Source of the DNA: Hyaloperonospora brassicae
Taxonomy: Eukaryota; Oomycota; Peronosporomycetes; Peronosporales; Peronosporaceae
Assembly (NCBI GenBank): GCA_947650285.1
Contig: CANTFL010000089.1
Coordinates: forward strand, 1-64,000
Length of the DNA: 64,000 bases
Reading direction: 5' to 3'
Numbering within the stretch: the first letter of the stretch is position 1; every line of letters starts with the position of its first letter. The translations under genes were made by a program, and so were the position numbers. Shown piece by piece: positions 36,317 through 46,168 of this stretch. Below the pieces are notes generated by a model. It did no database searches. It was not told the DNA's origin and saw nothing but the letters and a program-made list of their open reading frames with translations.

Positions 36317-36610
36317 CCTGCAAAACAAGACGATTTAACAGATGCACGATGAAGGCTGGTAGCTATATCGTATGTTAGCATTGGGCACGAATAGGCCAAA
36401 ATTGTATATTCAACTCACTTGCTGCCTCACTTGCTGCCATCGTCTGTTCCATTTTTTGCCGTCTCGCCTCTCCCTAGCAATCAATCAGTTTTTGATTCCA
36501 TGTTTCAGTGAAGTACAATGTAGTTAAAACGTTTTAATGGTTTTTTATACTTGAGTTGAGTATTGTAATGGTTTCGGGACTTCTGTACATTTGTTCTAAT
36601 GGTAATGAGA
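36317..36610 (-). repeat. Right copy of the ~270-bp inverted repeat
   Basis: Reverse complement of 30450-30745. Both copies contain a TATAAAAAACC stretch on the outer side, and a T-rich tract ending in AG on the inner side. Confidence 0.75.
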
Positions 36611-37245
36611 TTTGCTTTTGTGCGACATTATCATTTACAGGGTTCGTTACGCTTTGTGGCGTTAAGGAAAATGTTCTTTTGCCACCGCAAAAATTGATTT
36701 TAAGTCACAGGTGGCTGATTACGCCAACGTCAACTCATCCGGTCACCCGTTGTGACCTTTTTTTGCAATAAATTTAGCTTTTTGGTCATATATGAAACAT
36801 TTTATATGTATAGTTCATTATTCACATTGTATCAATGCTAAATAAATATTCCTTTTTACTTGAAACGAAAATTATTTTATGAGATTGTCAAGAACATGAT
36901 TAGATCAAGAAACTAACAGTGTAAAATGTTTTTTAAGCTTTACTAAACAACTACATACAATTATAAGTGATGAAACAATCAGTTAGGTTAAATTCGTATA
37001 ACATAATCACCTGTCAGGCACTATATAACTTATAGTTGCAGTCATGCCCAAATTTTGCTTGTTCGCACACCACTCCTCTCTATCTGCAATTCTAACTTGG
37101 CTACTGACGAGACATAATAATTTTAATGTTAACATAGCGAATACGAAATCATGTGCTGACCACCTGACGTCTCCGCCACGATCTGTGAAAATAGCAGAAG
37201 CGAAGACGGGAACATGAACAAGCCAGCCAATACAAATTGAACGAT
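36611..37245. other. AT-rich interval, nothing recognised
   Basis: No domain on either strand. It lies between the inverted repeat and the solo LTR. Confidence 0.4.
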
Positions 37246-37687
37246 TGTAACGGGGCACCGACGACTACGTACTGGTCAACCAGTACGGAGTTTACTATCA
37301 CTGACTGTAGTGATAGTCAGTGCCCAGCTAGGTGTAGAACTACACAGCGGAAGGTAGAACGACTAAGGTGAAAGACTCTAGTCGTAGAAAAAGTAAAACT
37401 GTTATTAATATATTTAAGTCCTATAACTCTCGTATCTCTGTTTGTCCTGACCTTATTATACTAATGTAACTAAATGTATGGTGACGTCTCGTCACCACCC
37501 ATTGCGCGCGTCTAGCAGCGATTGGCGGGTTGATATCATCACGATATCAACCAATGAGTAGACCCTTCGGTCATCTTCAACAACATCATCATGCTCTGTG
37601 ATATTGTTGAAAGAATATTCATCGTAATATTCTTTATTGTCATTTCATCCTTAGTGACAATATCATGTAACGGGTTACCCCGTTACA
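37246..37687 (-). repeat. Diverged solo LTR of the E/F family, inverted
   Basis: On minus it starts TGTAACGGGGTAACCCGTTA and contains GTGACAATAAAGAATAT, TGATATCAACC and TGGTGACGAGACGTCACCA, as in the LTRs of E. At 442 bp it is longer than the 388-391 bp of E and F. The flanks ACGAT and ATGAT may be a target duplication with one change. Confidence 0.8.
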
Positions 37688-38178
37688 ATGATGACCACTA
37701 TGCGATCAATTAATCAACATGAAATATCACATCACCGTCACACGGCTGCAATCTGGTCACCGTAAGACGTATTGACAACGCCGCGTTGAAGCACCTAACT
37801 CCATTCCACATGGCGTTTCTGGGACCTCAATATCGAATCGTAGCGGTCTGGATCGTCAAATGGAGATCGTTTACGAGCCATCCTTACCGCTAATCTAGCG
37901 CTTGCTATTCGATCAGGTCTCTTGATGAGTCAGTAAGTAGAAAACCGATCCATATCCGCAAGTGAGACTATTTACTTCTACTGGGGGCAACATGTCGGAC
38001 ATACAAACTTAAATTTTTATTTATAAACCACGTCGTACCCGTGTATCGAATAATTCCCCCATCTAACGACTGAATCTATAATATTTCGTCCATTGATAGA
38101 TTGATCATGCTGGAGCTAAGCATTAGGACCTAAATCTGGATTGAATGAGCGAGTGTCTACATGCGCCCTGGTCGATAT
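37688..38178. other. No recognised feature
   Basis: Short frames only, on both strands. Confidence 0.4.
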
Positions 38179-38569
38179 TGTAACGGGGCAGCCCGTTACA
38201 TGGAATTGTCACTTTAAAGAAAGTGACAATAAAGAATATGAAGTTGAATATTCTTTGAACAATATCACCAAAGTGGTGATATTGAAGGGTCGACCAAAGA
38301 GTCTGTTCATTGGTTGATATCTTGATGATATCAACCCACCAATCGCCGCAAGACGCGCGCAATGAGTGGTGACGAGACGTCACCATACACTCAGTTATAT
38401 TAGCATAATTAAGTTACGTCAAACAGAGAGACAGTAGGTAAAAGACTTAATTATATCAATATAACAGTTCTGCTTTTACCTTACCTACGCTTCCTCGCTT
38501 GCCACGTGTCCGTCTGTCGGGGCACCGATACCCTGGCGTTAAGTTCACGCAAGGGTGTGCCCCGTTACA
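38179..38569 (+). repeat. 5' LTR of element E
   Basis: It begins TGTAACGGGG and ends CCCCGTTACA, a 10-bp terminal inverted repeat. It is a chain of short hairpins: GTAACGGG/CCCGTTAC, GTCACTTT/AAAGTGAC, AAGAATAT/ATATTCTT, AATATCAC/GTGATATT, GATATC/GATATC, TGGTGACG/CGTCACCA and CTTGCGT-type/ACGCAAG near the end. In this copy the last one carries one mismatch. Confidence 0.92.
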
Positions 38570-38571
38570 CC

Positions 38572-38589
38572 TGGTAGCACTTTGTAGTC
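38572..38589 (+). other. Primer binding site of element E
   Basis: TGGTAGCACTTTGTAGTC begins two bases after the LTR. The identical site follows the 5' LTR of element F, and a close variant follows that of C. The tRNA was not identified. Confidence 0.6.
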
Positions 38590-38613
38590 CTTCCAAGGAC
38601 CACATCATCCAAC

Positions 38614-39769
38614 ATGAACATGTGGGATGATCAAGAGACCTTTCACGCCACGCGTGAAGATTTTACCCATTTGAGTGACATCTAATGGGGTGCGGTAGAA
38701 CGAATGAGTTCTACCGTAGGCGAACTCGCCATTAGCGCCATGTTGGAGTCTCTAGACATAGTTTAACAGCATGCCGCTATAGCCAAGCTTCATACAACAC
38801 GAACTTGTCGCCGAAAGGGAGAAAGTAGCCTTGCTTCACCAGCAAGGCTCTCAACAGGCCGAGCAGTTGAGAGAACTCGGTGCTCAACAGACAGAGTTGT
38901 TGAGACAGCAGCAATTCCATGCTGCTGTGGGCGGGACGGCACATGCGCGTCGTCCCGATGTCATGAAAGTTGACATCTCCAAGTACAGTGGAGTCCCGGA
39001 GGACTCCATGTTACTATGGTTTGTCGAACTCGACAGAGCCCTAAGGGCTCGTCGCGTCGAAGATGAGCAAATGAAACTCACATTTGCTCAGACCCACTTG
39101 GCAGGGCGTGCCAAAACTTGGTCCCTGGGACTCGAGAGTAGCGACCCAAATGTGTTCAGGTCGCTAGATGACTTCAAGTCCCGGCTCAGACAAACGTTTG
39201 AGCCGCCACGGGCTGAGTTCAGGGCTCGTTCAGAGCTCCTGAAACTCAAGCAGGGTAAGCGTGATGTGCACGCTTACGCACAACATATACGACTCCTTGT
39301 GAGTAGTATAACTGCTAACCCAGTACATGAACACACGTTGATTACGGTGTTCATGCAAGGGCTCGCAGAGGGGCCCGTCAGGAGCCACCTGTTCCGCCTT
39401 GAGCTGAATACGCTGGAAGATGCGATATCAGCCGCGGAACAGGAAGACCTTAGCATGAGACAGGCTCATGCTAGCTCAAACTCTTATCGTCCACCGAGAC
39501 GACAAGAGATCGGAGGTCCAGAACCAATGGACCTCTGCTATGTTGAGAGCGAGAGACCTCGCTCTTCGAACAACAAGCGATTGCAGAGGTGCAATCGCTG
39601 TCAGAAGTTAGGGCACTACGCATATGAGTGTAGTGCTCCACGCCCAGTACCAAACAGTACTGAGCGAAATGGACGACCATTTGCCAGAAAGGGCAATGGG
39701 CGTGGGTCCAGCGCTGTTGCGAAGCCGCAACAGCGAGACGGACCATCAAAAAATGGTCGGGGTCAGTAA
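38614..39769 (+). pseudogene. gag of element E
   Basis: It starts at ATG 38614 as in element F, but has a TAA near 38683, another stop near 38763 and a frame change before 38831. From there 312 codons are open to TAA 39767-39769. The core includes LWFVELDRALRARRVEDEQM, LAGRAKTWSL and FMQGLAEGPVRSHLFRLE, with a zinc knuckle CNRCQKLGHYAYEC near 39592-39633. Gag assembles particles and packages RNA. Compare the intact frame in element F. Confidence 0.9.
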
Positions 39770-39791
39770 GGGCGGAGCGCCCTACTGATCC
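39748..39791 (+). promoter_or_regulatory. Putative -1 ribosomal frameshift signal, element E
   Basis: Slippery heptamer A AAA AAT (39748-39754) is in the gag frame. A 5-base spacer follows, then an inverted repeat at 39760-39791 (arms GGGTCAGTA and GGGCG against CGCCC and TACTGATCC, one bulged A, loop GAG). Pol is open in the -1 frame across the gag stop. The same structure in F has a G at the bulge. Confidence 0.6.
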
Positions 39792-42700
39792 AGCAACCTC
39801 AAGAGAAATTGCAAATCTCTAGACGAAAGTTGCTCCAGATACACAATCATTGTGTGTCTCTGCACCTGGTGATGACGTTTCGCTCATCACCTTGAAGTTG
39901 GAAGCGACAAGTGATTTGTCGCTTCGTGCCCTAGTAGACTGTGGGGCGTCGAACAACTTTGTTTGACGCCAGTAACTAGAGGGTCGTAGGCTCAAGTTCG
40001 TTGAGCGCGACATTCCCCCCACAAGGATGACGGTGCGACTTGCAACAGGCGCATCGATAACCGTTGAGAAACGTGTAGCAGGAATCCACTACACGTTAGA
40101 GGGCGAACAGTACGATGATGACTTCATCGTACTAGATCTGGATGACAAAATTGATGTCATCCTGGGATTACCTTGGCTCAGAAAGTACGAGCCAAGGGTG
40201 AGCTGGCAGCATCGATCCGTGAAGATGCCTGCCGCTTGTTCATCAGATGGCCATCTGATGAACATCTTGGAGCGTCCCCAAGCGTGTGGATGTTCTGCGA
40301 GTGAGTGCGATGGCCTCGATTGCGGTACGGTCGTTAGCACGACTGCACAAGATCACAGAGTAGTTGATCACTACACTGTGGAGCAAGCTCCCGGCGGCTG
40401 TACAGAAGTACAGGCTGCGCCGAAGGTCCACCACTCGAATAAGTCGAGTGGACCGGGACATGGATGCATGCCTAGCGGGCAGCATCTTAGAAGAAAGAAA
40501 CCTGTTGCCCCCAAGGGGCAACATGAAAATCCTAGGTCGACTGGAGAGTCGACCGTAGAGGATCGGTGCCTGACTGTGGTTGCACAGCCACAGTCGGAAG
40601 ACGTCGAGGGAATAAGTCCCCACGTACTTGAGGAAGGAATTCCTCAAGAGTCGCTTGCTGAGGGATCAGGCCCTCAGCAAACTGTGGAAGCAAGTTCCCA
40701 GGAAGAAACCGAGACGTTGAACGTCTTGGTTAATGACGGATCAAGCGTAGGCGCTTATACGCTTGATCTGATTGTGCCTCCGAAGTTAACTTCGGAGATA
40801 ACTCAGTTGCCAACGCTAGAACCGAAACGGTTCTTGCGTGATCTGCGTAGTGGCAAAGTCAAGCAGATCTGCATACTCGTCACGGAGGATGAGTATGTGG
40901 CCGATATTCGGTCGGCAACAGTATTTGCTGAGAACGAACGGGTTCTCAGCAGCTCATCGATGGACGAAAGTGTCCTCGATGAGAAGACTCGGATTGAGCG
41001 ATACACGTCTCAATCCTGGGAGTCACTTCAGGCAAATCCTTTGTATAAGGATTTGATCGAATTCAGGGATGTGTTCCCTGAATCCGTACCTTGCGAGTTG
41101 CCTAAAGACAAATACAATCGACACGAGATCGAGCTCAAACCGGGCTCGAAGTACTGTGTCATGAAGCAGTAGCCACTGCCTCGTGAACAAGTACTAGCGA
41201 TCGACAAGTTCTTTGCCGATCGCTTAGCAGCGGGCCATGTGAGGGAATCAACATCCCCTCACATCTCTCCGACCATCTGTGTGCGAAAGGCCACAGGAGG
41301 ATGGCGGATAGTGCACGCATTCAACAAGTTGAATGCTGCAACGGTACCGACTCAGACGCCGATACCGAGGAAGGACGTAATCATAGATGGTATGTCAAAG
41401 AGTACCATCTTTTCGTCCATGGATCTGATGGATGGATTCTATCAGATCCTCATGCGTGAACGGGACATCCCGTTCACGGCAGTGAGTACCCCCATCGGGA
41501 TGCTGTGGGAGTGGCTAGTTATGCCACAGGGGCTGAGTAATGCCCCTGCAACATTCAACAGATGTGTTACAAATCTGTTGAGACCGGTGCGAGACTTCGC
41601 ACCGAGTTACTTCGACGATGTGTTCGTCTATAGTCGGGCTATGGACGGAAAGACGGACGTTGAAGTTCACAGAACTCACGTTCGTCAGGTTCTTCAACTT
41701 ATGCGCAAGTATAAGTTGTACGCCAACCTCAAGAAGTGCATATTCGCGGCTAGCGAAATACCACTTCTTGGGTGCATCGTGGGTAAACACGGCGTACGCC
41801 CTGATCCCAAAAAGATCTAGGCGATCACCGACTGGCCTGTGCCAGTCGATGTCAAGGGACTAAGGAAGTTCCTTGGGCTAGCGGCGTACTTGCACAAGTA
41901 CTCGCGTAACTACGCCGAGATGACTGTTCATCTTTCTTGCTTGATCAAGAAAAATGTCAAGTGGTCATGGAACGCTGAGTGCCAGCGTTCCTTTGAGGGT
42001 ATCAAAAAAAGCTTGATGCAATCGCCGATCTTGGCGATTGCAGATCAGGACAGACCATTTCATGTGGTCTGTGACGCCAGCGATTTTGCAATCGGCTGTG
42101 CGTTAATGCAGTTCGATGCAGATGGCGCGGAGCGCGTCATCTGTTATCAGTCGCGTCAGCTGCAAGCAGCTGAGCGTAATTACCCAGTGCATGACAAGGA
42201 ACTCCTTGCCATGAAGTACGCGCTGGCTAATTTTCGCGTCTATCTCTTGGGAGTTAGACCGGTTGTTGTCTACACGGACCATGCGTCATTACGCACGGCC
42301 GTAAACAGCCCACACCTCTCGAAAAGAATGGCGAGGTGGCTGTCTTTCTTCGCGGAGTATAACTTATCCGTGGAGTATAAACCAGGACGACCCAATGTCG
42401 TCGCTGATGCGCTCTCGCGCCGGCCCGATTTCGAGCCGGACGCACAAATCAACAGATAGGATAAGCCCACTGTTGCGACACTGTCAGTCAGTGTCCCGTC
42501 GTCAAGTTTACTTGACGACGTACGAAAGGCATACGCGGAAGATAAGGATCTTCTGCGATTGATGGATCATCTGGTGAATCCATCCAGTAAATCCATGAGG
42601 GATTTACCGGCTTTGTACCGATCCTCATCGGATCGGTATAGCACACGCAACGGATTGCTGTACTATACAGCTGTTGCCGACGACACGCCTCGTGTCGTCG

Positions 42701-44664
42701 TACCCGCTCATCATGATTTGCGTTTGCGCATCATGTATGAGTGTCACGATGCCCCAACAGGCGGCCATCGTGGTAGAGAAAAGACTTACTTCACGGTAAG
42801 TCGTGACTTTTACTGGCCACGCCAGTATCAGTTTGTCCGCAAGTACATACGTGCTTGCGAGGTTTGTCAACGGGTGAAGCCTAGTCCTTCATCCCGTGCG
42901 CCATTGCAGCCTCTGCCTGTTCCGACAGAGTGCTGGCAGTCCGTTTCAATGGACTTCGTCTTCGGGTTTCCCGAAGACGCTCACAAGAAGAATGGTATTC
43001 TTGTGTTTGTTGACCGATACAGCAAGATGGTCCATCTTGCTGCTGTCCCTGAGTCGATCAAGGCTCAAGGTTGTGCTCGTGTCTTTCTAGACACGGTCTT
43101 TAGACTCCACGGGTTACCCCGTGAACTCGTATCCGACCGTGACCCTCGGTTCACGGCGGCATTTTGGCAAACCGTGTTCCGTACTCTCGGAACACGATTG
43201 AAGATGTCTACTTCTGACCATCCAGAAAGTGATGGTCAGACGGAACGTGCGAACCGTGTCCTCGAAGAGATCCTTCGAGGATATGTCCACTCGTTTCCGA
43301 GTTGGAGCAAATTCCTACCCATGGTGGAATTCGCCATCAATAATTCGGTGCATGCTTCCACACAGCACACACCGTTTTACGTGAATGGCCTACGCCATCC
43401 ACGTGTGCCCACCCTTATAGATTGTGACTCTTGGATAAGGGGGGAGGGGACTCGCTCGAGCAAAAACCGTTTTGGCTCTTGCTCATCACGTGTCGACGCT
43501 AACGTCGTCACGTATGATGCCGATGTCGATCAAGTCGACATCGATGAAGAAGATCACCTCAATAATAGCGATGACGCTATTATTGACTCGGATGATGATG
43601 ACGATGCTGGTATATTCAGCATCGTCAACGATTATGCCAGCGAGGAAGAAGACAACCTCGCTGAAGAAGAGAGCAATCTCTTAGCAGTGCGCACGAAGCG
43701 CACTGAAAGACAAAACAAAGAGTCAGCAGAGAACTTCCTGCTGACTCGAGAAGCGGTAGTCCGTTTCGTTCAGGACTCCATCGCAAATGCGGTGGACCGT
43801 CAGAAACGGAACGCAGACAAGAATGGAAGAGCAAATGTTCTTTCATTTAAAGTTAACGACCTAGTACTACTGTCTACGGTAAACTTACCTGGACATGCAG
43901 TCACTAGTGTCGGCAGTAGTAAACTACTGCTGAAGTACATTGGGCCATTTCGAGTGTTGCATCGCAAGGGCAATGCATACACACTCGAATTGCCACGTAA
44001 GATGCGCACGCATCCTACGTTTTACGTGGGGAGGCTCAGGCCGTACTGTCAGTACGAGCCTTCTTCTTCCGATGAAGATAGCCCCCACGTTCAAGAACAT
44101 CCATCAAGTTCTTGCGTTCGCGCTCCAGACGATCCGTCTTGTCGCGCAGATATGATACCTCGGAACTCAACCGAGATATCTCCCCGTGAGCTGTCGCCAG
44201 CTCGCCGAATAGGGATCGGACATCCCGCTCGACCTGAAGCTGCGCTGTGGCATAATCGGCGCGATCCCTCGCCCGATCATCCTCGTGATCCTTGCGGTTC
44301 TTCCGCACGGTATCAGTCAAAGCGTAGCGCCGGTCGCGCTCGTGCTTCAAGTCATCGCGCAATTCATCGATTGCGCGATCCATCTCGTAAGGGTCGAGAT
44401 GGTGAACCGAATCATCTGGAAGAGGTCTTTCCTCCTCCACCACATCCTTTGGTGGATGCTCACGGTGATCAACGCTTTGTAGTGGAGCGTATCTTGAATC
44501 ACCGTGACGATTCAGGATCAAGGACGAGCTACCTCGTCCAGTGGCGGGGGTATCCACCCTCTTGGAACAGCTGGGAGCCCCGCTCTCAGCTGTTGATGGA
44601 TGTTGACGGTCTCGTCCACCAGTATGACGAGACCCATCCGATGAGTCCTGTGGCCCATCGGTAA
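39790..44664 (+). pseudogene. pol of element E (PR-RT-RNH-INT-chromodomain)
   Basis: One frame runs through the region with four in-frame stops. The protease active site DCGAS is at about 39940 and ILGLPWL at 40160. RT runs from about 41160, with FTAVSTPIGMLWEW, QGLSNAPATF and catalytic YFDD near 41612. RNase H is at 41990-42440 (VVCDASDFAIGCALMQFD, YTDHASLRTAVN, NVVADALSRRP). Integrase is at 42700-43450 (CEVCQRVKP, VSMDFVFGFPED, VSDRDPRFTAAFW, DGQTERANRVLEE). An acidic Asp/Glu-rich insert is at about 43490-43690. The integrase C-terminus is at 43920-44050 (YIGPFRVLHRKGNAYTLELP), then a Pro/Ser/Arg-rich linker, and the chromodomain at 44470-44600 ([16 protein letters not shown]). The stop near 41170 is a G-to-A change from the TGG codon kept in F. 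Confidence 0.92.
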
Positions 44665-45692
44665 ACACGCGCCCTAGGCGCTTGTAGACGGATTGCAAGT
44701 TTGCAATCGCGTCACGCATCTCAGCCGAGATGTGTGCCCTTCCCCAGGGCGAATCTAGGGAGTACACATGCCTATGTGCACGCTGCGAGTTGTCAACACA
44801 ACTCGCACAAGGGTCTCCCCATGTGAGGCAAGGAATGTCCTGCCTCACTCGACAAACAGTGCAACCGGTACCTAGCACCGGTTGGCGTTCGCCTTTCGAA
44901 CCTGAGGCGTGTCGCCTCAAGTTTCTTGAGCCACCCTTCTCGTCCAAAATTCTTTACGTTTTGGACGAACGCGTTCCACGCAGCCAAAAGCGATGCTTTG
45001 TCACGCTTTTGGTTGCTGTTGTACCATCGATGTCTAAGAAAGACATCGAGATAAAAGTCTTCTTCAGCGCGAAAGTTCTTCGCGCTGGAACTCAAGCCGT
45101 GAAGCTCAGTTGCATCGAATAAGGGTATTCGATGGTGTTGGCTTGTCTCGTGAGACAAGCTATTGATGAGCCGTTCGGGCAAACGCCACGGCTTCGACTC
45201 ATCACGCTTCACAGTGGTACCTCTGTCGGTACCACGGCTCCCAGATTGACGACGGCTCACGCCATCATCATCACGCTCGTGCAAAGACGCACGAGCCGGT
45301 GGTGGTAAGGAATAGAATTCCTCACCACCCTGATCATCGTCATCACTGCCGAACAGACTGTGATGCAAATCACGAGTCCGTTCGTTCGGCAGTGGCCTTG
45401 GCGAACACTGAGGCGTCGCCGGTGAGCGAGACGCCTCTGGCGCATTGCCCGAGTCAGACACGTCTGACTCGCCAGAGTAGATGACCTCTACGTCGAGGTA
45501 ATCATGCGCACGCGGTGAGGTGCCGCGTGCACCTGCAGCACCTGTTGCTGCAGGCGAAGAACGAGCAGCAGACGACGAATCGTCTGCCGCAGAGGCTGGC
45601 ACAGCACCGGGCTGTGCGTGTCTTGAGTCGCCCCGCATAGACATGTTAACTATGCGAGGTCGGGTGGAAAGTGAAAGGAACGGACCCAACAA
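44036..45692 (-). CDS. Opposite-strand ORF pair of element E (Cys-cluster, coiled-coil protein)
   Basis: Frame 1 (45692-44793, 299 codons) has an acidic Ser-rich N-terminus, then a conserved block [30 protein letters not shown] and [20 protein letters not shown]. Frame 2 (open from about 44960 to 44036) is +1 relative to it. It carries [15 protein letters not shown] (spacing CX2CX7CX6CX2C) at 44863-44798, then a coiled coil of about 110 residues ending [16 protein letters not shown]. The relic at 1-1464 has both parts in the same order and also with a +1 offset, so they probably make one product by frameshifting or splicing. The Cys cluster resembles fungal Zn2Cys6 but lacks a clear sixth Cys. 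The start lies 85 bases inside the 3' LTR. Its last 630 bases overlap pol. Function is unknown. Confidence 0.6.
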
Positions 45693-45764
45693 GTGCTCCC
45701 TGTCCCAATGGTGGCCAACGGGTGGCCGCCATATTTTTCGATAGTCACACGGTGACTATCAGTT

Positions 45765-45774
45765 AAGAAGGGGG
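45765..45774 (+). other. Polypurine tract of element E
   Basis: AAGAAGGGGG lies three bases before the TG of the 3' LTR. Confidence 0.65.
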
Positions 45775-45777
45775 TGA

Positions 45778-46168
45778 TGTAACGGGGCAGCCCGTTACAT
45801 GGAATTGTCACTTTAAGGAAAGTGACAATAAAGAATATGAAGTTGAATATTCTTTGAACAATATCACCAAAGTGGTGATATTGAAGGGTCGACCAAAGAG
45901 TCTGTTCATTGGTTGATATCTTGATGATATCAACCCACCAATCGCCGCAAGACGCGCGCAATGAGTGGTGACGAGACGTCACCATACACTCAGTTATATT
46001 AGCATAATTTAGCTAAGTCAAACAGAGAGACAGTAGGTAAAAGACTTAATTATATCAATATAACAGTTCTGCTTTTACCTTACCTACGCTTCCTCGCTTG
46101 CCTTGTGTACGTCTGTCGGGGCACCGATACCCTTGCGTTAAGTTCACGCAAGGGTGTGCCCCGTTATA
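45778..46168 (+). repeat. 3' LTR of element E
   Basis: It begins TGTAACGGGG and ends CCCCGTTATA (one change from the expected CA end). At 38505-like positions it reads CCTTGTGTACG, like the solo LTR at 52288, where both 5' LTRs of E and F read CCACGTGT. Confidence 0.92.

Larger units (their letters stand above)
38179..46168 (+). mobile_element. Ty3/gypsy chromovirus, element E
   Basis: An 8.0-kb element has 391-bp LTRs (about nine differences), a primer site, gag, pol in the -1 frame with C-terminal chromodomain, an opposite-strand ORF pair and a polypurine tract. Gag is broken near its start. Pol has in-frame stops near 39966, 41170, 41818 and 42457 but otherwise keeps one frame for about 4.7 kb. 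The flanks GATAT and ACACT do not match, unlike the other elements here. Confidence 0.92.

Noticed and set aside
38614..42459. Directed C-to-T mutation as the cause of stops in E
   Set aside because: Compared with F, the stops include G-to-T and multi-base changes, so no uniform transition bias is visible.
45650..45985. 111-codon minus ORF through the LTR of E (also 38123-38386)
   Set aside because: It arises from the LTR hairpin chain, is repeated wherever the LTR occurs, and has no domain.
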